Source of the DNA: Humibacter sp. RRB41
GTDB taxonomy: Bacteria; Actinomycetota; Actinomycetes; Actinomycetales; Microbacteriaceae
Assembly (NCBI RefSeq): GCF_022761015.1
Contig: NZ_JAKWJQ010000004.1
Span: forward strand, 310,001 to 374,000
Length of the DNA stretch: 64,000 bases
Direction: 5' to 3'
Position 1 is the first letter of the stretch. Each line of letters opens with the position of its first letter. Both the position numbers and the translations under genes were made by a program. Under the pieces are notes generated by a model. The model saw only the letters and a list, made by a program, of their open reading frames with translations. It ran no database searches and had not been told where the DNA came from. Shown one piece after another: positions 1-7,522 of the stretch.

Positions 1-807
1 CCGGAACGCGGTCGCCGGCTTCACGCCGAGAGTCCCGTCGTACTTCAGGTCGCCGTCCGCTTCGCCGACAACGCTTTCTTTCCCCCACCACATGTCGACG
101 CGGTCGACGGACCCGAACTCCGTCGGGAACGCGACCTGCAGCCGCGGCGGCCTAAAGCCGAGCCACATGATGCCCGCACGGCTGACAGACTCCAGCGGCG
201 TCTCGGCGGCGGCGGATGCCTGTTCCAGCGGCCACCGCGCATGGCGCCGGCCGCGTGTGCTGGCGCGCTGCGCATTCTCAATCGCAAGGTCTTCGATGCC
301 GACCTCGACGAATCGCCGCAGAGCGGCATCGGCCACGGTGAGTCCGACGACATGGTGCCGCGACCGTGCCATATCGACCACGGTCGCGGCCTTTCCTGTC
401 ACGCGGACGCCACCGAGCTCGACGATGTCCTGCCTGCGGCGCGCTGAGTGTGTGCGGATCCCGTCGTGGAGTCGTGACGTCGCTTCGGCGTCGCCCAGCA
501 GGTGCACCACGATCGGGTCGCCGAACACCGGCAGACCCCACAGCGCGACGGCTGATTCGTAGCAGAACACGGCATGTGGATGCGTGAGCGCAACCGCATG
601 CACTCTGGCCGTGTACCGATCCCACGGCTTCTGTTCAGCCCAACTCGTAGCATCCGCGTAGACGCCTCAAGAGACGCGGACCAGGACTCCCTCTCGCAGT
701 CGCCGCTCGACATGATTCAGTTCGCCGACCCGGAGCAGTGCGATCGGCGAGGAGATCAACGATGCGAGCTTCGGTCGCGTGTCCGCGGCCACATCATGAG
801 TGAGCAC
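1..807 (-). pseudogene. AbiEi-like/DUF559-type protein, interrupted by an in-frame stop and cut by the window edge
   Basis: Read leftwards, the frame from a GTG at 807 (GAAGG seven bases upstream) gives a wHTH-like start (LLRVGELNHVERRLREG, then VLVRVS). It hits TGA at 669-667 and then continues open to base 1. After the stop come GVYADATSW, FCYESAVALWGLPVFGDP and, near the edge, VDMWWGKESVVGEADGDLKY. The first part matches the N-terminal domain of AbiEi-family antitoxin-like proteins (usual form 'vRRGVYad'). The last part resembles the DUF559/Vsr-like nuclease fold found at the C-terminus of many actinobacterial relatives. The stop sits where an Arg codon is expected; CGA to TGA is one transition. 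An upstream in-frame GTG at 936 is possible. No partner toxin gene is visible. The stop is seen directly; loss of function is inferred, and a sequencing error is not excluded. Confidence 0.7.
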
Positions 808-946
808 GGCGCGCCCTTCGGTTCGGATCTGGTACGTGTGCGAGACAGCCTGCACGCCGTGGCCAGGCATCCACGGTACGTAGCGCCCTTCTGTGGACAC
901 GGGTCGAGCTGTGGACAGCGTGCCCCACGCGATCACTCAGGCGAGC

Positions 947-1003
947 CTGCACGCCCGCGGCGAGCAGGCGGGTATTACCCGCTGCCGTGGCGCGGGCGTG
1001 CAG
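947..1003. terminator. Nested inverted repeat between two leftward genes
   Basis: Perfect 13-base arms (947-959 and 991-1003, CTGCACGCCCGCG and its complement) enclose a second palindrome at about 969-983 (GCGGGTA and TACCCGC around one base). It lies just downstream of the CPBP gene and upstream of the AbiEi-like gene, both read leftwards. A transcription end for the CPBP gene is the simplest reading. There is no T-tract, so intrinsic termination is uncertain. Confidence 0.45.
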
Positions 1004-1034
1004 TCTCGCCCGAACCGGCAGGCTCGGCGGCGCA

Positions 1035-1865
1035 TCACCCCTTCGGGGCGGGGCCGAAGATGCCCGGCCAGAGGGCGGCGGCGAGCGGATAGCCCACGAA
1101 CGACACGATGTCGAGCAGGCTGTGCGCCACGACGAGTGGCGCCGTTCGACCCCAACGCCGATAGCACCAGCCGAAGACGACGCCCATGATGGCGTTCCCG
1201 AAAAACGGCCCGATGCCCTGGTAGAGGTGGTAGCTGCCGCGCACGAGCGCCGACGCGATGATGATCCACCACGAGTTCCAGCCGAGCTGCTTGAGCCGCG
1301 TGAAGAGGTAACCGATCATGATCACTTCTTCTTGCAGAGCGGCTCGCACGGCAGAGAGCACCAGCACCGGCACGGTCCACCAGTACGTGTCGAGAGGGGA
1401 TGCCTGCACATCAACCGTGATACCGACGGCCCGCCCGATCGCGTACAGCGCGAGCCCGGGAACGCCGATCACGAGGAACAGCAGCGTACCGTTGCCGAGA
1501 TCGCGCCACGGCCTGCTCCAGTCGAGCCCTATGCGGCGGAATCCGCTGCGCGCCGGCTGCCAGAGCAGGTAGATCACCAGCGCGACGGCCATGAGAGAGA
1601 ACACGACGTCGAGAAGCTGGTACGTCAGATCCAGCCACGGCGTCGAGGACTGCGACGCATTGAGTTGCGCGCTCTGGTCCTTGAGCGGCGTCGGTGCGGC
1701 GAGCCTCTGGATGATCGTCAGGATCGAATAGATCGCCGACTGCCCGAGCGAGAGCCCGAGGACGATACCGATCTCCCACCACAGGCGGGTGCGTTCTCGT
1801 TTCGGGACGGGCCGTTCCCGAGATGCGGATGCCCGAGCTGGCGTCGGCCCCGGCTCTCCCGTCAT
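1035..1865 (-). CDS. CPBP-family intramembrane protein (Abi/CAAX-protease-like), 276 aa
   Basis: A hydrophobic protein with about six to seven membrane segments (first near residues 31-50, others at about 87-103, 127-145, 163-177 and 197-260). The C-terminal half has the CPBP signature order: E179-E180 in QEEVIMIGYL, H213 in SYHLYQG and H248 in AHSLLD. In the type II CAAX-prenyl-protease family these Glu and His residues form the membrane-embedded active site. The usual Arg of the EExxxR motif is Ile here, so proteolytic activity is less certain. The ATG start has AAAGGA seven bases upstream. The gene faces away from the peptide importer, so the two probably share a promoter region. The substrate is unknown. 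Confidence 0.8.
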   Translation of the reverse strand: MTGEPGPTPARASASRERPVPKRERTRLWWEIGIVLGLSLGQSAIYSILTIIQRLAAPTPLKDQSAQLNASQSSTPWLDLTYQLLDVVFSLMAVALVIYLLWQPARSGFRRIGLDWSRPWRDLGNGTLLFLVIGVPGLALYAIGRAVGITVDVQASPLDTYWWTVPVLVLSAVRAALQEEVIMIGYLFTRLKQLGWNSWWIIIASALVRGSYHLYQGIGPFFGNAIMGVVFGWCYRRWGRTAPLVVAHSLLDIVSFVGYPLAAALWPGIFGPAPKG

Positions 1866-1951
1866 GCAGACATCCTTTCACCGATCGCCCATACGGCGGG
1901 GCCGCCGAGACGCATCATGTGTGACGCGGAAGAGGTTAAGTGAGGAATCAT

Positions 1952-1970
1952 CAACATTGCTCAAATGTTG
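1952..1970. promoter_or_regulatory. Operator-like palindrome upstream of the peptide-binding protein gene
   Basis: Perfect 7-base arms CAACATT and AATGTTG are separated by five bases. It is the only clear symmetric element in the 294-base region between the divergent CPBP and substrate-binding-protein genes; the rest of that region holds no recognisable gene. It is A+T-rich relative to the surroundings. Its role as a repressor site is inferred from position and symmetry only. Confidence 0.4.
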
Positions 1971-2159
1971 CAATGGGCGCTGGAATCACGCACGGGAGTA
2001 AATAGCCGCGCACGAATCCGTCGCGATGGTTACTAGCACGTAACGGTTTGCATCACCATTTTGCTCGCCCCCGATCAGGTGTCTATCTTCAGTGCTATCT
2101 CGTGTACATCGCGGTCCCCATTGGATCGTCGTGTGCCAAAAATCCATTCAGGAGGAAAA

Positions 2160-3920
2160 TTGAAGATCACGCGAAAGCGTCTGCGCCCCATTGTGGGTGC
2201 CGTCGCGGTCGCCGTTGCCGCGGGCCTCGTGCTCGCAGGCTGCACGACGAGCACGCCATCGAGCGAGGCGTCGTCCAGCGGCAAGACCATCACGGTGGCT
2301 CAGGTCAACGAAGCGACGTCGTTCAACTACAACACCCCTCAGGGCAACCTGGACACGAACGGCTACATCTGGCAGATGACGCAGCCGCAGTTCTTCACGC
2401 TGAACCAGAAGTATGAAGTCGTCCCGAACACGGATCTCGGCACGTACAAGAAGCTCAGCAGCGACCCGCTCAAGGTCGAGTACACGCTCAACAAGAACGC
2501 GAAGTGGTCCGACGGTGTGTCGATGACGGCGGATGACCTCGTCCTCGGCTGGGCACAGGGCGTCTGCTACTACGACTCTGCGAAGTTCGATGCGAAGGGC
2601 GATGTCACCAGCGGTACGCAGTACTTCGTGACCGCAGCCGGCTGCCCGTACGCCACTGATCTGCCGAAGGTCAGCAACGGCAACCGCACCATCACCTTCA
2701 CCTACGACCAGCCGTACGTGGACTGGAACCTGGTCAACCCGATCCAGTTCCCGGCTCACGCGGTCGCGAAGGAGATCGGCGTCTCGACGAAGGCTCTCAC
2801 CAACGCCTTCTTGACGACTCCGAAGGGCGACCCCAGCAACCCGGCAGCACCTAACGCGACCATTGAGAAGGCTGCGAAGCTGATCAACACGGGTTACGAC
2901 GCCACCGCTCTTCCGAAGGACAAGAACCTTCTGATCTCGGGCGGCCCGCTGCAGGTGTCCGCGTGGACCCCGAAGCAGTCGATGACCTTCGTGCCGAACA
3001 AGTACTACACCGGCTCGCACAAGGTGAAGTTCGGCAAGCTCATCATGCGCTTCATCGGCGACGCCAACGCTCAGGTCACCGCACTTCAGAACGGTGAGGT
3101 CGACGCGATCCAGCCGCAGGCATCTGCAGACACGGTGAAGGCGCTGAAGGCGGTCACCGGGGCCAAGGTGCTCCAGGGAGACCAGGCAGCGTATGACCAC
3201 CTCGACTTGAACTTCAAGTCAAGCGTGTTCAGCGACCCGACGGTGCGTCAGGCGTTCCTGCTCACCATCCCGCGCGAGGACATCCTCAAGGCGATCATCA
3301 CGCCGATCAACCCCAAGGCGAAGGTTCTCGACTCGCAGATCTTCCTGCCAGGACAGGAGGGCTACACCGACTCGGTCAAGGCCAACGGTTCCTCCGCGTT
3401 CGACAAGGTCGACATCGATAAGGCGAAGCAGCTTCTCGCTGGTAAGACCCCGACGGTGAAGATCCTGTACAACACCGAGAACCCGAACCGCGTGGACTCG
3501 TTCCAGGCGATCCAGGCCTCGGCTGCCAAGGCAGGCTTCAAGGTCGTCGACGGTGGTTCGCCGCAGTGGAGCTCGCTCCTCGCCGGTGGCGACTACGACG
3601 CCTCGTTGTTCGGTTGGATCAACCCCGGTGCCGGAAACGCGCAGATCCCGCAGCTGTTCCAGATCGGCAACCCGGGTAACTACAACAACTTCAACGACCA
3701 GCAGGCCAGTGACCTCGCTGTGAAGTCCCAGATCACTCTGGACCCGTCGAAGCTGTTGGACATCAAGAAGCAGATCGATGCGATCACGTTCAAGGAGGGC
3801 TACGGCCTGCCCCTGTTCCAGCTGCCCGGTCTCTTCGCCAGCAACGGCAAGGTGAAGAACATCGAATACTTCGGAGGCCAGAACGGAATCTTCTGGAACT
3901 TCTGGGAGTGGACGAAGTAA
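2160..3920 (+). CDS. Peptide ABC transporter substrate-binding lipoprotein (SBP_bac_5 family), 586 aa
   Basis: Extracytoplasmic solute receptor of an oligopeptide/dipeptide-type importer. The N-terminus MKITRKRLRP, then an Ala/Val-rich segment and LVLAGC, is a lipoprotein signal with the lipidated Cys at residue 28. The mature protein has family 5 features such as WSDGVSMTADDLVLGW, LDLNFKSSVFSDPTVRQAF and a Trp-rich C-terminus. The start is a TTG directly behind a strong AGGAGG (bases 2150-2155); an upstream ATG in the same frame would bury the signal peptide, so TTG is preferred. The two permeases and the double ATPase follow in the same direction after a strong terminator-like hairpin, so the receptor is probably made in excess over the membrane parts. 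The substrate cannot be told from sequence. Confidence 0.9.
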   Translation: MKITRKRLRPIVGAVAVAVAAGLVLAGCTTSTPSSEASSSGKTITVAQVNEATSFNYNTPQGNLDTNGYIWQMTQPQFFTLNQKYEVVPNTDLGTYKKLSSDPLKVEYTLNKNAKWSDGVSMTADDLVLGWAQGVCYYDSAKFDAKGDVTSGTQYFVTAAGCPYATDLPKVSNGNRTITFTYDQPYVDWNLVNPIQFPAHAVAKEIGVSTKALTNAFLTTPKGDPSNPAAPNATIEKAAKLINTGYDATALPKDKNLLISGGPLQVSAWTPKQSMTFVPNKYYTGSHKVKFGKLIMRFIGDANAQVTALQNGEVDAIQPQASADTVKALKAVTGAKVLQGDQAAYDHLDLNFKSSVFSDPTVRQAFLLTIPREDILKAIITPINPKAKVLDSQIFLPGQEGYTDSVKANGSSAFDKVDIDKAKQLLAGKTPTVKILYNTENPNRVDSFQAIQASAAKAGFKVVDGGSPQWSSLLAGGDYDASLFGWINPGAGNAQIPQLFQIGNPGNYNNFNDQQASDLAVKSQITLDPSKLLDIKKQIDAITFKEGYGLPLFQLPGLFASNGKVKNIEYFGGQNGIFWNFWEWTK

Positions 3921-3971
3921 AAGCGAAGATAGGAATGTCCATCGATTGATCAGCTAAGATCAGTCGGTCCC

Positions 3972-4006
3972 ACGGGGCGTCGAACCTCTAAGGTTCGGCG
4001 CCCCGT
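3972..4006 (+). terminator. Hairpin terminator (partial) after the binding-protein gene
   Basis: Arms of 16 bases (3972-3987 and 3991-4006) pair with one G-U position around a three-base loop. The stem ends in GGGGCG/CGCCCC, with no long T-run after it. Between the receptor gene and the permease genes it probably sets a high receptor-to-permease ratio, as in many binding-protein-dependent importers. A smaller palindrome, TGATC/GATCA, precedes it at 3947-3962. Confidence 0.65.
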
Positions 4007-4105
4007 CGCTGGGCAGGCTCGCTCCGGCGTACCATCTGATACGCACTCTTCGGCAATGTCGCCGTTCGATGCGGTCGCCCCCCGTTAGCAGAGGTTCCAA
4101 TCTCT

Positions 4106-5638
4106 ATGGTGAGTTATATTGCGAGACGCATCGGCGTCTCCGTTCTGATCCTGATCGCCGCGTCGTTCATCATGTACGTGCTTGCGGCAAACTCGGGAGA
4201 CCCCCTTCAAGATCTCGAAGGCAGCATCTCCCCGAACCGTCAGGCACTGATCGACGCGCGCGTTTCGACGCAGCACCTCGACCTTCCGTCGCCGGTCCGA
4301 TGGCTGCTGTGGCTGGGCGGCGTCGCCCGATGCATCGTGCCGATCGGCGGCGGATGCGACCTCGGCTCGACCTTCCAGAACCAGGAGGTCGCTCAGCTGC
4401 TTCCGCAGGCGATGGCCTCGACGTTGCAGCTGGTCACCGTGGCCTTCGTGCTGGCCATCGTTCTCGGCGTCGCGCTGGGCATGATCACGGCTCTGCGGGC
4501 CTACACCGGGTTCGACTACTCGATCACGCTCGTCAGCTTCTTCCTGTTCTCGCTGCCGTCGTTCCTCGTGGCAGTGCTGCTGAAGAGCTTCATCGCGCTC
4601 GGCTACAACAACTTCTTGGCCGACGCGAAGCTATCGCCCCTCGCGCTCGTGATCTGGGGCGTCGTGGTCGGCCTGATAGTTCAGCTGATCGTCGGCGGAT
4701 CGTGGCGCAAGCGCGGATTGACGTTCCTGATCTCTGGCGTCGTCACCGCGCTCATCCTCGGATACATGTCTCTGACCGACTGGTTCACCAACCCGTCGCT
4801 CGGCCCGGTCGTCGTCATCGTGTTCTGTGCGGCGATCGGTTTCGGCGTCGTCGCGTTGCTCGCGGGTCTGCACAACCGCAAGGCGTTGCTCACAGCCGGC
4901 ATCAACGTCGTGATCGCGATCGCCTGTTACTTCGGGCTGCAGTGGCTGCTGAACGCCTCGTCGTTCGGGACGCTGATCATCCTGGCCGTCGTGTCCATCG
5001 GTGTCGGACTCCTCGTCGGATTCTTCGTCGGCGGCTACGACCGCGGGCTGATGATGCGCATCGGCGCGTTCACGGCCTTCTTCAGCGCCGGTGTGATCGT
5101 GCTCGACCGTTTGATGCGCTCGTGGTCGGCCTACATGGACATCACGAACGATCGCCCGCTTGCGACGATCGGGTCATCGACTCCGGGCCTGCAAAGCGAC
5201 GTCTGGGTCACCAGCCTCGATTCGTTCTCGCACCTGCTGCTGCCGACCTTGAGCCTTCTTGCGATCAGCTTCGCGAGCTACACCCGGTATTCCCGTTCCG
5301 GCATGCTCGAGGTACTCGGACAGGACTACGTGCGAACCGCGCGAGCGAAGGGCCTGCCCGAGCGCACCGTGATCGTTCGGCACGCGTTCCGCAACATGCT
5401 GATCCCGATCACCACCCTCGTGGCGACCGACATCGGCGCTCTGCTCGGTGGTGCGGTGATCACGGAGAACGTGTTCGGCATCAGCGGCATGGGCCAGCTC
5501 TTCATCGCCGGCCTCTCGCGAACAGACGTGAACCCGGTCATGGGCTACTTCCTCGTGGTCGCGATCACGGCGATCGCCTTCAACTTCCTGGCCGATCTGA
5601 GCTACTCGGTCCTCGACCCACGGGTGCGTGTGCGATGA
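4106..5638 (+). CDS. Peptide ABC transporter permease (DppB/OppB type) with an inserted membrane module, 510 aa
   Basis: Inner-membrane channel subunit. The start (YIARRIGVSVLILIAASFIMY) and the end (the EAA loop YVRTARAKGLPERTVIVRHA near residues 406-425, then GGAVITENVFG) are standard DppB. The family is normally about 305-340 residues. Here residues about 175-345 hold an additional block of very hydrophobic segments, probably five or six helices, between the early helices and the EAA-containing half. The ATG start follows AGAGG at some distance; a GTG one codon later is equally possible. The stop overlaps a 16-codon reading frame that leads into the second permease. Confidence 0.88.
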   Translation: MVSYIARRIGVSVLILIAASFIMYVLAANSGDPLQDLEGSISPNRQALIDARVSTQHLDLPSPVRWLLWLGGVARCIVPIGGGCDLGSTFQNQEVAQLLPQAMASTLQLVTVAFVLAIVLGVALGMITALRAYTGFDYSITLVSFFLFSLPSFLVAVLLKSFIALGYNNFLADAKLSPLALVIWGVVVGLIVQLIVGGSWRKRGLTFLISGVVTALILGYMSLTDWFTNPSLGPVVVIVFCAAIGFGVVALLAGLHNRKALLTAGINVVIAIACYFGLQWLLNASSFGTLIILAVVSIGVGLLVGFFVGGYDRGLMMRIGAFTAFFSAGVIVLDRLMRSWSAYMDITNDRPLATIGSSTPGLQSDVWVTSLDSFSHLLLPTLSLLAISFASYTRYSRSGMLEVLGQDYVRTARAKGLPERTVIVRHAFRNMLIPITTLVATDIGALLGGAVITENVFGISGMGQLFIAGLSRTDVNPVMGYFLVVAITAIAFNFLADLSYSVLDPRVRVR

Positions 5639-5685
5639 GCGACCTGACGCGAGACGAACAAACGGCTACGGAGGTGGCCGCATGA
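5635..5685 (+). CDS. Sixteen-codon frame bridging the two permease genes
   Basis: The last bases of the first permease read ATGA. That ATG opens a 16-codon frame (MSDLTRDEQTATEVAA) whose own TGA again overlaps, as ATGA, the ATG of the second permease. Both junctions are four-base overlaps typical of translational coupling. The peptide resembles nothing known to me. It could be a coupling device, or a remnant of an N-terminal extension of the second permease. No strong ribosome-binding site of its own is seen. Confidence 0.3.
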   Translation: MSDLTRDEQTATEVAA

Positions 5686-6785
5686 GCACACTGCAAGGAA
5701 ATCTTCCCGAACCGGGCCTGAGCGGCGGCGCCGTCGACATCGTCGATCCCGACGGCGGCAAGAAGGGCGAGAGCCAGGGGCGGATCATCTTCCGCCGCTT
5801 CATGAAGAACAGGGTGGCCGTCATAGCCCTGATCCTCTACGTGCTGATCCTGGTGTTCTCCATTTCCGCGATCGGACTCGGACCGATCCCAGGCTGGTGG
5901 CACTACACGTACCAGCAGCTGAACCCGCAGGTGAACCAAGGGGCGCCGTCACTCACGCTCTGGCCGTTCAGTTTCGGCGACCACCCGTTCGGGCAGGACC
6001 GGATCGGCAAGGACTACTTCGCCCTGACGATGCGGGGAATCCAGAACTCCGTGCTGGTCATGTTGGTGATCGGCATCTTCGCCACCGTGCTCGGAGTGGT
6101 CGTCGGCGCGATCGCCGGCTACTACCGAGGGTGGGTCGACGCGGTGCTGATGCGCGTCACCGACATCTTCATCGTCATCCCAGCCCTCGTCGTCGGCGCT
6201 ATCGTCGGCCGCACGGCCAACGGCCTCGGAGCGTTCGGCCTGGCGGCGCTGCTCGCGCTCGTCTCGTGGATGGTCATCGCGAGGCTGGTGCGCTCGGAGT
6301 TCCTCGCACTGCGCGAACGGGAGTTCGTGGAAGCCGCACGGGTCGCAGGTGCCTCGGATGCCCGCATCATCTTCCGGCACATCCTTCCGAACGCGGTCGG
6401 CGTGATCATCGTCTCCGCGACACTGCTGATCGCCTCGGCGATCCTGCTCGAGACCGCGATCAGCTACCTCGGATTCGGCATCAAGCCGCCGGACTCGTCA
6501 CTCGGTCTGCTGATCAGCCAGAACCAGAGCGCGTTCACCACGCGCCCGTGGCTGTTCTGGTGGCCGGCCGTCTTCATCGTGCTGCTCGCGCTCTGCGTGA
6601 ACTTCGTCGGTGACGGTCTGCGCGAGGCATTCGACCCCAGGCAGCAGCGCTTCAGTCTGCGTCGTACCAAGGAGCCTGAGCCGGACGAGCCGGGCACCGA
6701 CGCACCGACCCGCCTCGACGTGTCGATCGCGGCGCACAAGGTGACGCCGGCGGACGGCGACTCCGGCGGCAAGGCGGAACGCTAA
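5682..6785 (+). CDS. Peptide ABC transporter permease (DppC/OppC type), 367 aa
   Basis: Second channel subunit of the importer. An N-terminal cytoplasmic tail of about 45 residues is followed by the first helix (FMKNRVAVIALILYVLILVF), the OppC_N-type periplasmic loop (HPFGQDRIGKDYFALTMRG) and the transport domain with the EAA loop (EFVEAARVAGASDARIIFRH). A polar C-terminal tail of about 40 residues rich in Glu, Pro and Asp follows. The ATG start has GAGGTGG a few bases upstream and overlaps the preceding short frame. Downstream, the ATPase gene that should complete the operon is separated by a gene on the other strand. Confidence 0.9.
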   Translation: MSTLQGNLPEPGLSGGAVDIVDPDGGKKGESQGRIIFRRFMKNRVAVIALILYVLILVFSISAIGLGPIPGWWHYTYQQLNPQVNQGAPSLTLWPFSFGDHPFGQDRIGKDYFALTMRGIQNSVLVMLVIGIFATVLGVVVGAIAGYYRGWVDAVLMRVTDIFIVIPALVVGAIVGRTANGLGAFGLAALLALVSWMVIARLVRSEFLALREREFVEAARVAGASDARIIFRHILPNAVGVIIVSATLLIASAILLETAISYLGFGIKPPDSSLGLLISQNQSAFTTRPWLFWWPAVFIVLLALCVNFVGDGLREAFDPRQQRFSLRRTKEPEPDEPGTDAPTRLDVSIAAHKVTPADGDSGGKAER

Positions 6786-6809
6786 GTGGCCGCCTCTCGA
6801 TATATGCCG

Positions 6810-7439
6810 CTACAGCGCGAAGGCCAGCACGCTGCCGGCGAGCAGCACGAGCAGCGCGCCGTTCAGCCACCAGTGCACACGGATGCCGACGGACGTCTCG
6901 TCGGCAAGTCCTGCCTCGATGCGGCCCGATTCGCGCAGTCGCGCCCAGCGCTCTCTGATCAGGTACGCCACCTGACCGGACTCGCTGGCGATCAGATCGC
7001 CGGGGCGGATGGTGCCGTCCTGGCTGACCGGCGCCATCGCGACGCGACCACGGTCCTGCTTGCGCGCCGCCATCGCGGCGCCGGTGCGGCCGGGGGCGGG
7101 CGCGGCCCACGCGCTGTAATGGTGACCCGGCGTGTAAAGCGTCACCGCGTACTTGGTATCGACGTGAATGAGCGCAGCCCACGGCACGGTCAGCGTGCGG
7201 AACACGTTGCGCACTTCGATCGCCTCGTCGTCGATGCTGACGCGCGGTCGCCACAATGCGACCCACGCGGCCAGCGCGACGAAGGCGACCGGCACGATCA
7301 TGAACGGATCACGCAGCCCGGCATGCGCCCAGATGTAGGCGACAAGCACGCCGGCATCCAGTACCCAAGCCAGAACCGCGAGTCCGCGGTTGAACCTCGA
7401 AACGAACACATCACGGTCGTCGGCCGCGGAACCCTGCAT
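6810..7439 (-). CDS. PH-like domain membrane protein, 209 aa
   Basis: Two N-terminal membrane segments (about residues 19-36 and 46-62) precede a bacterial PH-like stretch (RPRVSIDDEAIEVRNVFRT, then VPWAALIHVDTKY). A polar, Arg-rich region follows, and a last hydrophobic segment (ALLVLLAGSVLAFAL) ends the protein. This is the layout of the small actinobacterial PH-domain membrane proteins whose function is unknown. It lies between the second permease and the ATPase gene of the peptide importer, but on the opposite strand, and ends 24 bases from the permease stop. It is unlikely to be part of the transporter. The ATG start is preceded by GGAG only two bases away, so a short or absent leader is possible. 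Confidence 0.65.
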   Translation of the reverse strand: MQGSAADDRDVFVSRFNRGLAVLAWVLDAGVLVAYIWAHAGLRDPFMIVPVAFVALAAWVALWRPRVSIDDEAIEVRNVFRTLTVPWAALIHVDTKYAVTLYTPGHHYSAWAAPAPGRTGAAMAARKQDRGRVAMAPVSQDGTIRPGDLIASESGQVAYLIRERWARLRESGRIEAGLADETSVGIRVHWWLNGALLVLLAGSVLAFAL

Positions 7440-7522
7440 GACTCCATCGTGTCAGCATCCGCTCCCAGTTCCGTGCACGCACGACTCGCGGCCGAATCGC
7501 GCCGAGAAGGGGCCGCCGTCTG

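Noticed and set aside
1-936. A complete toxin-antitoxin pair at the left edge.
   Set aside because: Only an AbiEi-like frame, interrupted by a stop, is seen; no adjacent AbiEii-like nucleotidyltransferase exists within the window, and the gene runs off the edge.
2148-3200. A 350-codon frame opposite the peptide-binding protein.
   Set aside because: Antisense shadow; the forward gene has a lipobox, strong ribosome-binding site and family motifs.
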